Shown in pieces: positions 8,552 through 17,489 of a stretch of DNA of 64,000 bases (position 1 is the first letter of the stretch; every line of letters starts with the position of its first letter). This DNA is from Sphingorhabdus_B arenilitoris. GTDB lineage: Bacteria; Pseudomonadota; Alphaproteobacteria; Sphingomonadales; Sphingomonadaceae. Made by a program: the position numbers and the translations under genes. The notes under the pieces were generated by a model that was given only the letters and a program-made list of their open reading frames with translations, ran no database searches and was not told the DNA's origin. The stretch is from positions 62,001 through 126,000 of the forward strand of contig NZ_JBHSDH010000005.1 of NCBI RefSeq assembly GCF_042651485.1, read 5' to 3'.

Positions 8552-9843
8552 TGGCCGTCTCCCTATCGGACCCGCTCACCCTGCCCTGCGGCGCGGTCCT
8601 GCCCAACCGTATTGCCAAAGCGGCGATGACCGAGGGGCTTGCCGACATTCACGGCCATCCGACGCCGGAGTTGGAGCGGTTATATGGCATTTGGTCGGAT
8701 GGCGGTGCGGGGTTGCTGCTATCGGGGAATATCCAAATTGACGCAGACCATTTGGAAAGGCCCGGCAATGTCATTATCGACCGGGAACCGGATGCTCAGA
8801 TGATGACCGCCCTGTCGGCGCTTGCCAAAGCCGCTACGCGCGGGGGCAATCATTTCTGGGCACAGATCAGCCACGCCGGACGGCAAACAATGAAAGCCGT
8901 CAACCCCCATCCCAAAGCGCCGTCGGCCGTGAAACTGGGCTTGCCCGGCGGCCAATTTGGCACGCCGGTGGCCATGACTGAGACGGATATAGCCGCGGTG
9001 ATCACTGGATTTGTGCGCGCGGCGGTGACGTGTAAAGCGGTGGGATTTACGGGCGTCCAAATCCACGGGGCGCATGGATATTTGCTGTCCCAGTTTTTAA
9101 GCCCCCGTTCCAATCAGCGCAGCGACAAATGGGGCGGCAGCATCGAAAACCGGGCGCGCCTGCTGCTTGATATTGTCGCGCAAGTCCGCGCCGCCACCGG
9201 GCCGGAATTTCCGATTTCGGTGAAGCTGAATAGCGCAGATTTTCAGCGCGGCGGCTTTGCCTTTGACGAAAGCCTGATGGTGGCACGCTGGCTGGAGGCG
9301 GCGGGCATTGACCTGCTGGAAATATCGGGCGGCACCTATGAACAGCCGAAATTGCTCGGGATAGAGGGGCTGGAGGAAGCCGAAGAGCAAAATGTCGCTG
9401 CGACGACATTGCAACGCGAGGCTTACTTTGTGGATTTCGCGCTCGCTATGCAGGATGCTGTGTCGGTGCCGTTGATGGTCACTGGCGGTTTTCGCAGCCG
9501 CAGCGCGATGGAACAAGCGCTGACGTCGGGCGCGGCCGATATCATCGGGCTGGGCCGCCCGCTATGCTACCAACCCGGTGGGCCAAGGCTTTTGTTGGAG
9601 GGTTCAGAGCGATTGCCCGAAATGGAAAAGCAACTCCATCTGATTCCTTCCGCGCTATCATGGCTGAAAAAAATCAAAATGATCCGCAGCATAGACAGTT
9701 TCGCCACGCAATATTGGTTTTATAGTCAGCTATATGCGCTGGGCAAAAGCGGGCGGCCAGTGGTGGATCAGTCGGTCTTTGCGTCCTTTCTAGAGGTTGA
9801 AGCCACGCATAAACAATGGCTGAAACGGCGCCGCGCCAATTGA
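8551..9843 (+). CDS. NADH:flavin oxidoreductase, Old Yellow Enzyme family
   Basis: FMN-dependent TIM-barrel ene-reductase type protein of 430 residues. It has the family stretches QISHAGRQ, the HGAHGYLLSQFLSPRSNQR block, DKWGGSIENRARLLLDIV, SVKLNSADF and a GGFRSRSAMEQALTSGAADIIGLGRPL phosphate-binding end. The latter regions lie around residues 170-330. The roughly 90-residue C-terminal extension is helical-looking and without Fe-S cysteines, so it is not a 2,4-dienoyl-CoA reductase type. The start overlaps the lipoprotein stop by one base, which implies one transcript from lipB onward. Substrate cannot be told. Confidence 0.9.
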   Translation: MAVSLSDPLTLPCGAVLPNRIAKAAMTEGLADIHGHPTPELERLYGIWSDGGAGLLLSGNIQIDADHLERPGNVIIDREPDAQMMTALSALAKAATRGGNHFWAQISHAGRQTMKAVNPHPKAPSAVKLGLPGGQFGTPVAMTETDIAAVITGFVRAAVTCKAVGFTGVQIHGAHGYLLSQFLSPRSNQRSDKWGGSIENRARLLLDIVAQVRAATGPEFPISVKLNSADFQRGGFAFDESLMVARWLEAAGIDLLEISGGTYEQPKLLGIEGLEEAEEQNVAATTLQREAYFVDFALAMQDAVSVPLMVTGGFRSRSAMEQALTSGAADIIGLGRPLCYQPGGPRLLLEGSERLPEMEKQLHLIPSALSWLKKIKMIRSIDSFATQYWFYSQLYALGKSGRPVVDQSVFASFLEVEATHKQWLKRRRAN

Positions 9844-10022
9844 ATGTGCCCTTTGGCTTGCCTTTTCTACAGAATCTGTCACAACGCGGGTCTGCTAACG
9901 TCGTCTGCGACGGAATTTGACGCTGGTTTGACCCTGCACCACCTTCCCCCAAAACCGACACAGGCATAATTACGGACTGATTTTGGCCCGTAAGAACTTG
10001 AAGTAAAGAAGAGAAACACATC

Positions 10023-10226
10023 ATGCCAACAGGTACAGTAAAATGGTTTAACGACGACAAGGGCTTTGGCTTCATTACCCCCGATGAAGGCGGAGATGAC
10101 CTTTTCGCGCACCACAGCGCCATCAATATGCAAGGTTTCAAAACCTTGAAAGATGGTCAAAAAGTGACTTTCGAAGTCGTGCAAGGCCCCAAGGGCTTGC
10201 AAGCGAGCAACATCGAAGGCGCATAA
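10023..10226 (+). CDS. Cold-shock domain protein
   Basis: Small single-stranded nucleic acid binder of the CspA family, 67 residues and a single OB fold. RNP1 (KGFGFI) and RNP2 (DLFAHHSAI) are intact. AAGAGAAAC stands upstream of the ATG. A leader of about 180 bases separates it from the previous gene and contains a short hairpin (around 9899-9913), which would fit leader-controlled cold-shock genes but is not shown here. A strong intrinsic terminator follows. Confidence 0.95.
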   Translation: MPTGTVKWFNDDKGFGFITPDEGGDDLFAHHSAINMQGFKTLKDGQKVTFEVVQGPKGLQASNIEGA

Positions 10227-10261
10227 TCGCGACTTTCGGCGGAAACGCTAATGAAAAAGGA

Positions 10262-10291
10262 GGACTGTAGCGAAAGCTGCGGTCCTTTTTT
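10262..10291. terminator. Intrinsic terminator of the cold-shock gene
   Basis: A 10-bp stem (GGACTGTAGC with GCTGCGGTCC, including G-T pairs), GAAA loop and six Ts. On the other strand the stem is followed by a run of five Ts, so it can also stop fadD transcription. Confidence 0.92.
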
Positions 10292-10326
10292 ATAGGGCGG
10301 TTAATTTTGGGCAGGCACCTGCTCGG

Positions 10327-12039
10327 TCACACGCCTTCTTCAGCGCGCAGCGCCTTACGGTCCAATTTGCCGATCATCGTTTTGGGCAGCGCATCGCGAA
10401 TCGATAACGCTACGCAGCGTTCATGCTTGCCCAGCCGTTTATTCAGCCATTGCAGCAGCGCCTCTTCATCCGGCTCTGCACCCTCGTTCAATGTCACGAA
10501 AGCTTTCGGCTTTTCGCCGGTATAGGCATCGGGAACGCCAATGACCAACGCCTCTCGCACCGCTTCATTTTTATATAAGACATCTTCGACCTGGCTTGGA
10601 AAAACCTTAAACCCGCCAACCGCAATCATATCTTTGATCCGGTCCACTATCGCGATGAAACCGTCGTCATCGATCGTTGCCACATCGCCCGTGCGCAGAT
10701 AGCCGTCCACGAAAACTTCCGCATCGGCATCAGGGCGGTTCCAATAGCCGCGCATCACTTGCGGTCCAGAAAATACCAGCTCGCCAGGCTCGCCTTTGGG
10801 CGCGGGTTTTGATGGGTCTTCTTTATCGAGCAGCTTCACGTCAGTACCCGGCACCGGCTGTCCAATAGTGCCCGTTTTACTCATGGCCTGATACGGGTTA
10901 CTCGACACCACGCCGGAGCTTTCGGTCAGGCCATAGCCTTCAATTACCACCGCGCCCGTGCGTTCTTCAAACCGCGCCTTCAGCTCCGCCGCGAGCGGCG
11001 CGCCGCCCGATATACAGGCACGCAACGAAGTGAAATCTGTCTTCGCGATATCGGGACAATCGAGCAGCGCCTGATACATGGTGGGAACGCCCGGCATCGC
11101 GGTTACCTTGGTCCGGTTAATCGCGGCCAGCGCCTGACGCGCGTCAAAACGGGGCAGCATGATAATCTCTCCGCCATTATTGACGGTGCGATTGAGTACG
11201 GTCGCGTTGGCGAATACATGGAAAAACGGCAGCACGCCCAATATCCGATCCTCCGCCGGATTGGCGGGATCGGTCAACCGAGAATGCGGGTCAATGGCGT
11301 TCACCTGCCGCGCATTGGAGGTGATATTCTGATGGCTCAGCATGGCGCCCTTGGGCGTGCCGGTAGTGCCGCCCGTATATTGGAGCAGCGCAATGTCCCG
11401 CTCGGGATCGCACGGCTGCGGGATGTAGCCGCCATCATTGGACATCAAATCGCGGTAGCGGGTGATCCGGCTATCTTGCGGTATTGCCGCCGTCTCCCGG
11501 CGTTTGAATAGCCGGTAAGCAAGTCCCTTTGCCATGGGCAGCATTTCGGCAACACTGCCGACCACGAGTCCTTTTAACTGCGATTTGTTGAGCACCTTCA
11601 GCGCTGTCGGCAGCAGCGCCGCCGCTGATACGGTAAAGATCATGCTGGTGCCGCTGTCGGCGACCTGATGCGATAATTCATCCACGGTATAAAGCGGCGA
11701 GAAATTTACCACCGTCGCGCCCGCCGCCAATGCGCCATAATAGGCGGCGACATAATGCGGCACATTGGGCAAAAACAGGCCGATATGATCGCCCTTCCCA
11801 ATCCCTTTATCCTGCAACCCCTTTGCCACCCGGCGCACGGCAACGGCCATTTCCGCATAGCTGAATTTGCGGCCCATAAAATCCAGCATCGGCCTTGCGC
11901 CCTCGCGGCTCGCGCTTTCAAAAAACATCTCATGCAGCGCCAGCGGTGGAAATTCCATGCGCCAGCTGGACGGATGCAGATAGGATTTCGACCAGTCAAA
12001 TTCACTGTGGGAAATAAGCGGAGTTTCAATATCGGACAT
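10327..12039 (-). CDS. fadD: Long-chain fatty acid-CoA ligase
   Basis: AMP-forming acyl-CoA synthetase that activates fatty acids for beta-oxidation or lipid synthesis. It has 570 residues. The P-loop-like YTGGTTGTPKGAMLSHQN lies near residue 223, followed by GYGLTESSGV and the hinge region YLRTGDVATIDDDGF. The C-terminal lysine motif is LPKTMIGKLDRKAL. These match FadD-type enzymes in order and spacing. FadD is the best guess among acyl-CoA ligases, and the chain length is inferred only from overall similarity. It stands alone and converges on the cold-shock gene. Confidence 0.88.
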   Translation of the reverse strand: MSDIETPLISHSEFDWSKSYLHPSSWRMEFPPLALHEMFFESASREGARPMLDFMGRKFSYAEMAVAVRRVAKGLQDKGIGKGDHIGLFLPNVPHYVAAYYGALAAGATVVNFSPLYTVDELSHQVADSGTSMIFTVSAAALLPTALKVLNKSQLKGLVVGSVAEMLPMAKGLAYRLFKRRETAAIPQDSRITRYRDLMSNDGGYIPQPCDPERDIALLQYTGGTTGTPKGAMLSHQNITSNARQVNAIDPHSRLTDPANPAEDRILGVLPFFHVFANATVLNRTVNNGGEIIMLPRFDARQALAAINRTKVTAMPGVPTMYQALLDCPDIAKTDFTSLRACISGGAPLAAELKARFEERTGAVVIEGYGLTESSGVVSSNPYQAMSKTGTIGQPVPGTDVKLLDKEDPSKPAPKGEPGELVFSGPQVMRGYWNRPDADAEVFVDGYLRTGDVATIDDDGFIAIVDRIKDMIAVGGFKVFPSQVEDVLYKNEAVREALVIGVPDAYTGEKPKAFVTLNEGAEPDEEALLQWLNKRLGKHERCVALSIRDALPKTMIGKLDRKALRAEEGV

Positions 12040-12133
12040 AAGGGGCCTGTGGGGGTATCAGGTTGAACTTACTGACAATGTTGTAAGCGGCAGCTTTGGT
12101 ATAGGCAAGGGGTGGCGAAGGGGCGGCCACATA

Positions 12134-13246
12134 TTATGCCGCACTATACCAACCCACCCCGTCACGTATGTCCAATTTTGCCCGCCCGGCGCGCTCCAAA
12201 TAGCGCAAATGCGCGGTCGCTTCGCCCGTCGCCAGGCCATAAATACTGTCATCAATGGCCCGCCCAAATAACAGGCCAAATGTATCGACAGCGCGCATTT
12301 CCTGCTGACGCAGCGCCGCTTCCAAATCATCTAGCTGCTTATGATGCCCAGCCGCCAGCCGTTCCAGCCGCGCAATCACGCCCTTAAACGGAAATCCATG
12401 CGCAGGCAGGACTAGCATATCATCGGGCAATGCCGCCTTAAACTTGTCAATCGAGGCCAGCCATTCGGCGAGCGGATTGGCTTCTGGCTCGCTATCCATG
12501 ATCGACACATTCGATGTGATGCGGGGCAAAATCTGATCCCCCGCGATGATCACACCATTTTGATAATCCACCATACAGGCATGTTCAGGCGTATGGCCGC
12601 CGCCGGTGATAACTGTCCAGTCACGCTTGCCCACCCGGATGAGATCGCCGTCATCCATGCGGATATGTCCGGTCGGCAAGCGCGATACGGCGCGCGCAAA
12701 ATTGCCCCAGCCCTGTGCGCGCAGCTTATCCAATCTTTCCTCGTCATAGCCTGCAAATTTGCGCCGGGCGATGGTGTCTTCGGGCGGAGCATCGCGGACA
12801 TCGCTGGTCAACATCCGCGCCATCAGCCATTCGGTCCGGTTCATCCAAACCGGCGCCTTAAACTTATTCGCGAGCCATCCGGCGCAGCCCAAGTGATCGG
12901 GATGGAAATGCGTGACAAAAACCCTTTGGAGCGCCCGCCCAGCATAGGGGCCGGCAAATATATCCTTCCACGCATTTATCGTGTCGGGCATAAACAGCCC
13001 GGTATCGGCAATGGCAAAACCGCCGGCCACATCGGCATCATCATCAAGCAGCCACAAATTAATATGCGCCAGATTTCCCGGCACCGGCATCCGCGTCCAG
13101 CCCAGATCAGGCGCGAGAGGATAAATCTCTCCATAACCCGGCGCATGATCGCCCAACGGATAGGTCAGCCCCTTGAATGTCTTCGCTTCAAAGCCATGGT
13201 CGACCAGCGACATATCATAGGATGGGGGCGTATTTGTTTTCGTCAT
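12134..13246 (-). CDS. Metallo-beta-lactamase fold hydrolase
   Basis: A 370-residue member of the MBL superfamily with the metal-binding THFHPDHLG motif near residue 112, a later GGGHTPEHACMVD motif carrying the next His and IIAGDQILPRITS with the bridging Asp. The C-terminal third (about 270-365) is an added helical domain, as in glyoxalase II-like and thioesterase-like members. It stands behind fadD in the same direction after 94 bases, which is compatible with a role in acyl or thioester turnover, but the substrate is unknown. Confidence 0.85.
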   Translation of the reverse strand: MTKTNTPPSYDMSLVDHGFEAKTFKGLTYPLGDHAPGYGEIYPLAPDLGWTRMPVPGNLAHINLWLLDDDADVAGGFAIADTGLFMPDTINAWKDIFAGPYAGRALQRVFVTHFHPDHLGCAGWLANKFKAPVWMNRTEWLMARMLTSDVRDAPPEDTIARRKFAGYDEERLDKLRAQGWGNFARAVSRLPTGHIRMDDGDLIRVGKRDWTVITGGGHTPEHACMVDYQNGVIIAGDQILPRITSNVSIMDSEPEANPLAEWLASIDKFKAALPDDMLVLPAHGFPFKGVIARLERLAAGHHKQLDDLEAALRQQEMRAVDTFGLLFGRAIDDSIYGLATGEATAHLRYLERAGRAKLDIRDGVGWYSAA

Positions 13247-13347
13247 GCCCTATGACTGCCGCAAAGCCAGCGGCGGCGCAATGGTGACGTTAGGGAAGGT
13301 GGGGACAGATTGCCGCAGCCTGCCCCTATCCCTCCAACGCGGCGGTT

Positions 13348-14061
13348 TTAAGCGCCCGGTTTTTTGAACAACGTATCTGCGGTCAGCTCTTCCTTGGCAA
13401 CTTCGGCCTCTTCGCCATGCAGGGCAGCATCGGCCTTTCTAGCGGCTTCATCGCGCTCGCTGCGCAATTGTTCGATCAAGGCATCACGGTCGCTGCCCAA
13501 ACGGCCATCTTCGACAGGGGCAGTTTCAATACCTGCTTTTTTGGCGGCTTTGGAAACAATCGCATCCAGCTCACGTTGTGAGCAAAGCCCCAGCGTTACC
13601 GGGTCTTTCGCCTGAATTTCGGCGATATTCCAATGGGTGCGGTCACGGATGGCAGATATCGTGTGGCGGGTCGTTCCGATCAACTTACAAATTGCGCCAT
13701 CGGAAATTTCCGGATGATTACGCAGCAACCATGCAATGCCATCGGGTTTATCCTGACGCTTTGACACCGGCGTATAACGCGGGCCTTTGGTGCGGCGGAC
13801 CTGTTCGGGGCCTTTACGCATTTGCAGGACATAATCTTCGTCCGCCTGGCCTTTTTCAATTTCTTCCATGCTCAGCTCGCCTGCATGAACAGGGTCGCGG
13901 CCGGTATATTTGCTGCCCGTCATATCGTCGGCCATCGCCTGCACTTCCAATATATGCAGTCCGCAAAATTCGGCAATTTGCGGGAAAGCAAGCGCTGTAT
14001 TGTCAACGAGCCAAGCGGCGGTCGCGTGCGGCATAAGGGGTAACGGTTTTTCCGTAGCCAT
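13348..14061 (-). CDS. trcR: Cell cycle transcriptional regulator TrcR (DUF1013)
   Basis: A 237-residue protein of the alphaproteobacterial DUF1013 family, annotated in this class as the cell-cycle regulator TrcR. The sequence begins MATEKPLPLMPHATAAWLVD and contains AFPQIAEFCGLHILEVQAMAD. A helix-turn-helix-like segment follows (DGAICKLIGTTRHTISAIRD, about residues 128-147). The C terminus is a charged coiled coil. The frame is open to 14118, but the ATG at 14061 fits the family start and has GAGAAGCC upstream. Naming rests on recognition of the family, with no domain search done. Confidence 0.85.
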   Translation of the reverse strand: MATEKPLPLMPHATAAWLVDNTALAFPQIAEFCGLHILEVQAMADDMTGSKYTGRDPVHAGELSMEEIEKGQADEDYVLQMRKGPEQVRRTKGPRYTPVSKRQDKPDGIAWLLRNHPEISDGAICKLIGTTRHTISAIRDRTHWNIAEIQAKDPVTLGLCSQRELDAIVSKAAKKAGIETAPVEDGRLGSDRDALIEQLRSERDEAARKADAALHGEEAEVAKEELTADTLFKKPGA

Positions 14062-14123
14062 GAGGCTTCTCCAATGAAAAGGGCCGCCCCTTACCGGAGC
14101 GGCCTGAATATGTTGCATGCGTC

Positions 14124-15113
14124 TTACGCGATGATGCGAGAGTCGGCAAGAGGAAGCTTGTCATTCTGCCTTCTGCGGAAAAGCAAGCGCTGCAAATAAC
14201 CCGTTAATGGCTTTTCTATACCAATATGCACCGCAATGCTTAGCCCGGCAGATACCGCGATTGCCGCCGGAATGAACATATAATGCAGCGGTAAAAATTG
14301 CTGCCATAATAAGGCAAAGCTGCCGATGACCAAGATATGCGTGACGTAAAGCGCATAGGACGCATCGCCTAGCATTAGCAGAAATCTATTCGGTTTGATT
14401 TTTCCTTCCCATGCCAACATCCCCGCCACCAGCAACGCCGCAGGTATGCCATAGGCGACTAACCGGCTGTCAATAACATGATGTAATGTCGCCAGCAGCA
14501 ACAAGGCCGCAACCGGCGTCCAAAGCGGCAATTTGAAACGGATTTTGGCGATCATCACTCCCAGCAAAAATTCAACCATCAATTCGCTGGTGTAAAAACC
14601 CGCGATACCGGCCGGGGTAAAATATTTGCCAGCAATGACCAGCAGGATAATCGGCACAGCGACGGCCCAAGTGCGGAATTTTGCTTTGACAAGCAGAGCA
14701 ATTCCGAAAATGGCGTAGAAGAATATTTCGTAATTTAATGTCCAGCCCGGTTCCACAACGGGGACCATCCAACCATTATCAGGATTGGGCGCGGCAATGA
14801 AAAGCAGCGACGCGATGCTATGCCAGCCCCCATATCCTTCAGCTATAATCACCGCAAATGTCATGATCCAATAAAGGGGCACAATCCGGATCAACCGGCG
14901 GCCATAAAAACCAAATATCGTCACGTCCGCGTTTTGGGTGGAACGGACCATTATGAAACCGGAAATAACGAAGAAGATATCCACTCCGCTATTAAGCCAA
15001 GCGGCCCAGCTATGCATGCCAAACATATCGCCGCGAAAGCAATGATATATAACCACCATAAGAGCAGCCAATGCCCGCAAATATTGCACGCTGTATATTT
15101 TCGATGATGGCAT
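14124..15113 (-). CDS. Acyltransferase 3 family membrane protein
   Basis: A 329-residue polytopic membrane acyltransferase of the OafA type, which O-acylates surface sugars or exopolysaccharide. It opens with the typical YLRALAALMVVIYHC, whose histidine is catalytic. A later FFVISGFIMV stretch follows, and about ten hydrophobic segments fill the chain. There is no SGNH domain. It ends 62 bases before the trcR start on the same strand. The acceptor is unknown. A second, distinct family member is at 25462-26829. Confidence 0.88.
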   Translation of the reverse strand: MPSSKIYSVQYLRALAALMVVIYHCFRGDMFGMHSWAAWLNSGVDIFFVISGFIMVRSTQNADVTIFGFYGRRLIRIVPLYWIMTFAVIIAEGYGGWHSIASLLFIAAPNPDNGWMVPVVEPGWTLNYEIFFYAIFGIALLVKAKFRTWAVAVPIILLVIAGKYFTPAGIAGFYTSELMVEFLLGVMIAKIRFKLPLWTPVAALLLLATLHHVIDSRLVAYGIPAALLVAGMLAWEGKIKPNRFLLMLGDASYALYVTHILVIGSFALLWQQFLPLHYMFIPAAIAVSAGLSIAVHIGIEKPLTGYLQRLLFRRRQNDKLPLADSRIIA

Positions 15114-15268
15114 GACCCAACCTTTTACCTAGCATAAGCTCTAATCCGTATCAGTTAAATTCTGGTTATATTATTGTGACAGCAGCAGCCGATTTTTTAA
15201 CATTTTTTCAAACAATATTTGCCAATTGCGAACATACATCACAGGGCATGAAATTTAGGGGGCAAACC

Positions 15269-16018
15269 ATGCTGAAATATATGACGATCGGAATTGTTGC
15301 GTTGGTTGCGGCGATATTGGGGCTTGGCGGCGGATCGGGGTTTGGCGGCGATAATCCGACTGCCCGAACCATCGCAGTCAACAGCCCCGCAAAAAGCGCT
15401 TACCACGCCTTTGCGACGTCCACCGGCGACGAATATTTTGCGAGCACTTTAATCACCCATGATATTCGGGATAAAATTTCGGTCAAAAATGATGGTAGCA
15501 GCAGCATTGTTTACACGATCGCGTCGAGCGAAGGCAGCGAGGCAGTTATCAAATTACAAGTGATCCCAGACCCGAAAAATAGCAATGCGAGCTTGGTCAC
15601 CGCGAGCTATCTCGTTCCCCCCATTAAAATGGAGAATGATCAAACCAAATATTTGAGTCAGGTTAAAGTGGCGAATGAAGGCCAGAAGGCGCTAAAAAAA
15701 TTCGCGTCAGCAGTTAGCGGATCGGGCGACACCAAAAAGGCTATTCAGGAGTTTAACATGCTCATGGAAATGGTTGCTATCGTACTGAACCCAGCGATGA
15801 AAGATCGCCTGCAAACAACGATGAAGAGCGGCTTTGACGCATTTGACAGTGATGACCAAGCGAGTATCGACAGCGGCGTCAGCAGCAGCACGGGCAGCCG
15901 TTGGGACAGCGGGCAAGCGTCGATGGAGGGCAAGCCGTCACTGCAGCTTCCCGAAGAAGATACCCAAGACAGCTTTGGTTCCGAACCAGAATTTGGCGAC
16001 CCAGCCTATAATCAGTGA
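15269..16018 (+). CDS. Exported or anchored protein of unknown function
   Basis: Not recognised. With the ATG at 15269 (AGGGGG seven bases upstream) it has 249 residues. The hydrophobic segment MTIGIVALVAAILGLGGG near the N terminus looks like a signal anchor. A soluble region with many short beta-like stretches follows (about 40-180). The tail from about 195 is Ser-, Asp- and Gly-rich and likely disordered. In-frame ATGs at 15176 and 15248 are less likely. It stands alone, diverging from the acyltransferase and converging with the quinone oxidoreductase. Confidence 0.7.
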   Translation: MLKYMTIGIVALVAAILGLGGGSGFGGDNPTARTIAVNSPAKSAYHAFATSTGDEYFASTLITHDIRDKISVKNDGSSSIVYTIASSEGSEAVIKLQVIPDPKNSNASLVTASYLVPPIKMENDQTKYLSQVKVANEGQKALKKFASAVSGSGDTKKAIQEFNMLMEMVAIVLNPAMKDRLQTTMKSGFDAFDSDDQASIDSGVSSSTGSRWDSGQASMEGKPSLQLPEEDTQDSFGSEPEFGDPAYNQ

Positions 16019-16071
16019 TGGGCAGAGGGCGGAGCGAGGGTCAGCAGCTGGCCTAAACCAAGCCCGAAAGC

Positions 16072-17070
16072 CTAAATCTCCAGCACAATCTTGCCGACAA
16101 AATCACCGGCTTCCATAAAGGCATGCGCCGCCGCCGCATCGGTGAGGGAGAAGCTTTTGGCCATCTCCGGCCGCAATTCTCCCGAACCCACTGCGTCCCA
16201 CATTGTCCGGCGAATTTCATCGCATAGCAAAGCCTTAAATTCGTCACTACGCGGACGAAGCGTCGATCCAGTCAGCGTCAAGCGCCGCATCATCACCTGC
16301 GCCATATTGATTTCGGCACTCATCCCGCCCTGAACTGCGATCGTAACATGACGGCCATCTTCGGCCAAACATTGCAGGTTGCGGGGGACATAATCGCCCG
16401 CCACCATATCCAGAACCATATTGACGCCCGCGCCGCCGGTAATCCGCTTCACCTCGGCGACGAAATCGCTATCTTTGTAATTGATGGCATGGTCGGCACC
16501 GATGCTTCGCGCCGCATCGCATTTTTCATCACTGCCGCAGGTGACGATGATGGTGATACCGAATAATTTCGCCAGCTTTATCGCCATTGTGCCAATGCCG
16601 CTGGTGCCGCCATGCACCAATATTGTTTCGCCTTCGCAGGCATAGCCGCGCTCAAATATATTATGCCAGGTCGTAAATAATGTCTCGGGTATCGCCGCCG
16701 CTTCGGCCATCGACAGGTCGCCTGTAACAGGCAGGCATTGACCGGCCTGTGCGATACAATATTCGGCATAACCGCCGCCTGCAACCAGAGCGCAAATTTT
16801 ACGCCCGATCATATCGGCAGGACCATCGGCGCCAACGGCTACAACTTCGCCGGAAATCTCCAATCCTGGCAGGTCGCTTGCCCCGGGAGGAGGCGGATAG
16901 AGCCCCTTTCGTTGCACGACGTCGGGACGGTTGACACCCGCAAAGGCGGTTTTGATCAACAGCTGCCCCGGTCCCGGCACAGGTACCGGCCGTGTGCATG
17001 GCACCAACACCTCTGGTCCGCCAGGTTTGCTTATTTCGATCGCAGTCATATTTTTGGGTAATTCGGTCAC
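16072..17070 (-). CDS. NAD(P)H-quinone oxidoreductase, PIG3-like
   Basis: Zinc-free medium-chain dehydrogenase of the quinone oxidoreductase/PIG3 group, about 332 residues. The substrate-side region has LIKTAFAGVNRPDVVQRKG, and the nucleotide-binding region has ILVHGGTSGIGTMAIKLAK (about residue 150). The conserved SSTLRPRS-like ending motif appears as GSTLRPRSDEFK. Start choice is uncertain: GTG at 17070 has AGGGGG at good distance, TTG at 17073 is in the same frame, and ATG at 17049 would give the common MTAIEI start. Cellular substrate unknown. Confidence 0.88.
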   Translation of the reverse strand: MTELPKNMTAIEISKPGGPEVLVPCTRPVPVPGPGQLLIKTAFAGVNRPDVVQRKGLYPPPPGASDLPGLEISGEVVAVGADGPADMIGRKICALVAGGGYAEYCIAQAGQCLPVTGDLSMAEAAAIPETLFTTWHNIFERGYACEGETILVHGGTSGIGTMAIKLAKLFGITIIVTCGSDEKCDAARSIGADHAINYKDSDFVAEVKRITGGAGVNMVLDMVAGDYVPRNLQCLAEDGRHVTIAVQGGMSAEINMAQVMMRRLTLTGSTLRPRSDEFKALLCDEIRRTMWDAVGSGELRPEMAKSFSLTDAAAAHAFMEAGDFVGKIVLEI

Positions 17071-17172
17071 CAAACATCCCCCTAAATGCGGCGATTTGCC
17101 CTCATCCGCCTGTGCCCTACCGCATTTTTAACTTATTGACAGCAAGCGCGGTTCAGTCAACACTTACCCGCG

Positions 17173-17367
17173 ATGGACGAAGATAATTTACCTTTACGCG
17201 GTGACGACCCATTGGCGCGGCTGGTGCGGCAGGATTTGGATCCGCTGTCGCTTAGCGAATTGGACCAGAGAATTGCAGCGTTGAAAGCAGAAATAAGCCG
17301 CTGCGAAGCAAAAAAGGCCGCTGCCTCCAGCCATATGTCGGCCGCCGATGCGTTGTTTAAAAAATAA
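17173..17367 (+). CDS. DUF1192 family small protein
   Basis: A 64-residue protein of the alphaproteobacterial DUF1192 family. The recognisable part is DLDPLSLSELDQRIAALKAE, followed by a helix ending AADALFKK, where related proteins end AADAFFK. It is predicted to be helical or coiled-coil, and its function is unknown. It often lies near unrelated genes. Here clpA starts 122 bases later, but no link is shown. Confidence 0.85.
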   Translation: MDEDNLPLRGDDPLARLVRQDLDPLSLSELDQRIAALKAEISRCEAKKAAASSHMSAADALFKK

Positions 17368-17489
17368 AGACCGCCGGCTGAATGTGATGCCGGGTTTATT
17401 TCGCGGAATATGTTGACAGGTAAGACCGCTATTCCGACATAGATGATAGAAAGGGATATTACCTTATATCCCGCCAAGGAGTAGAAAAT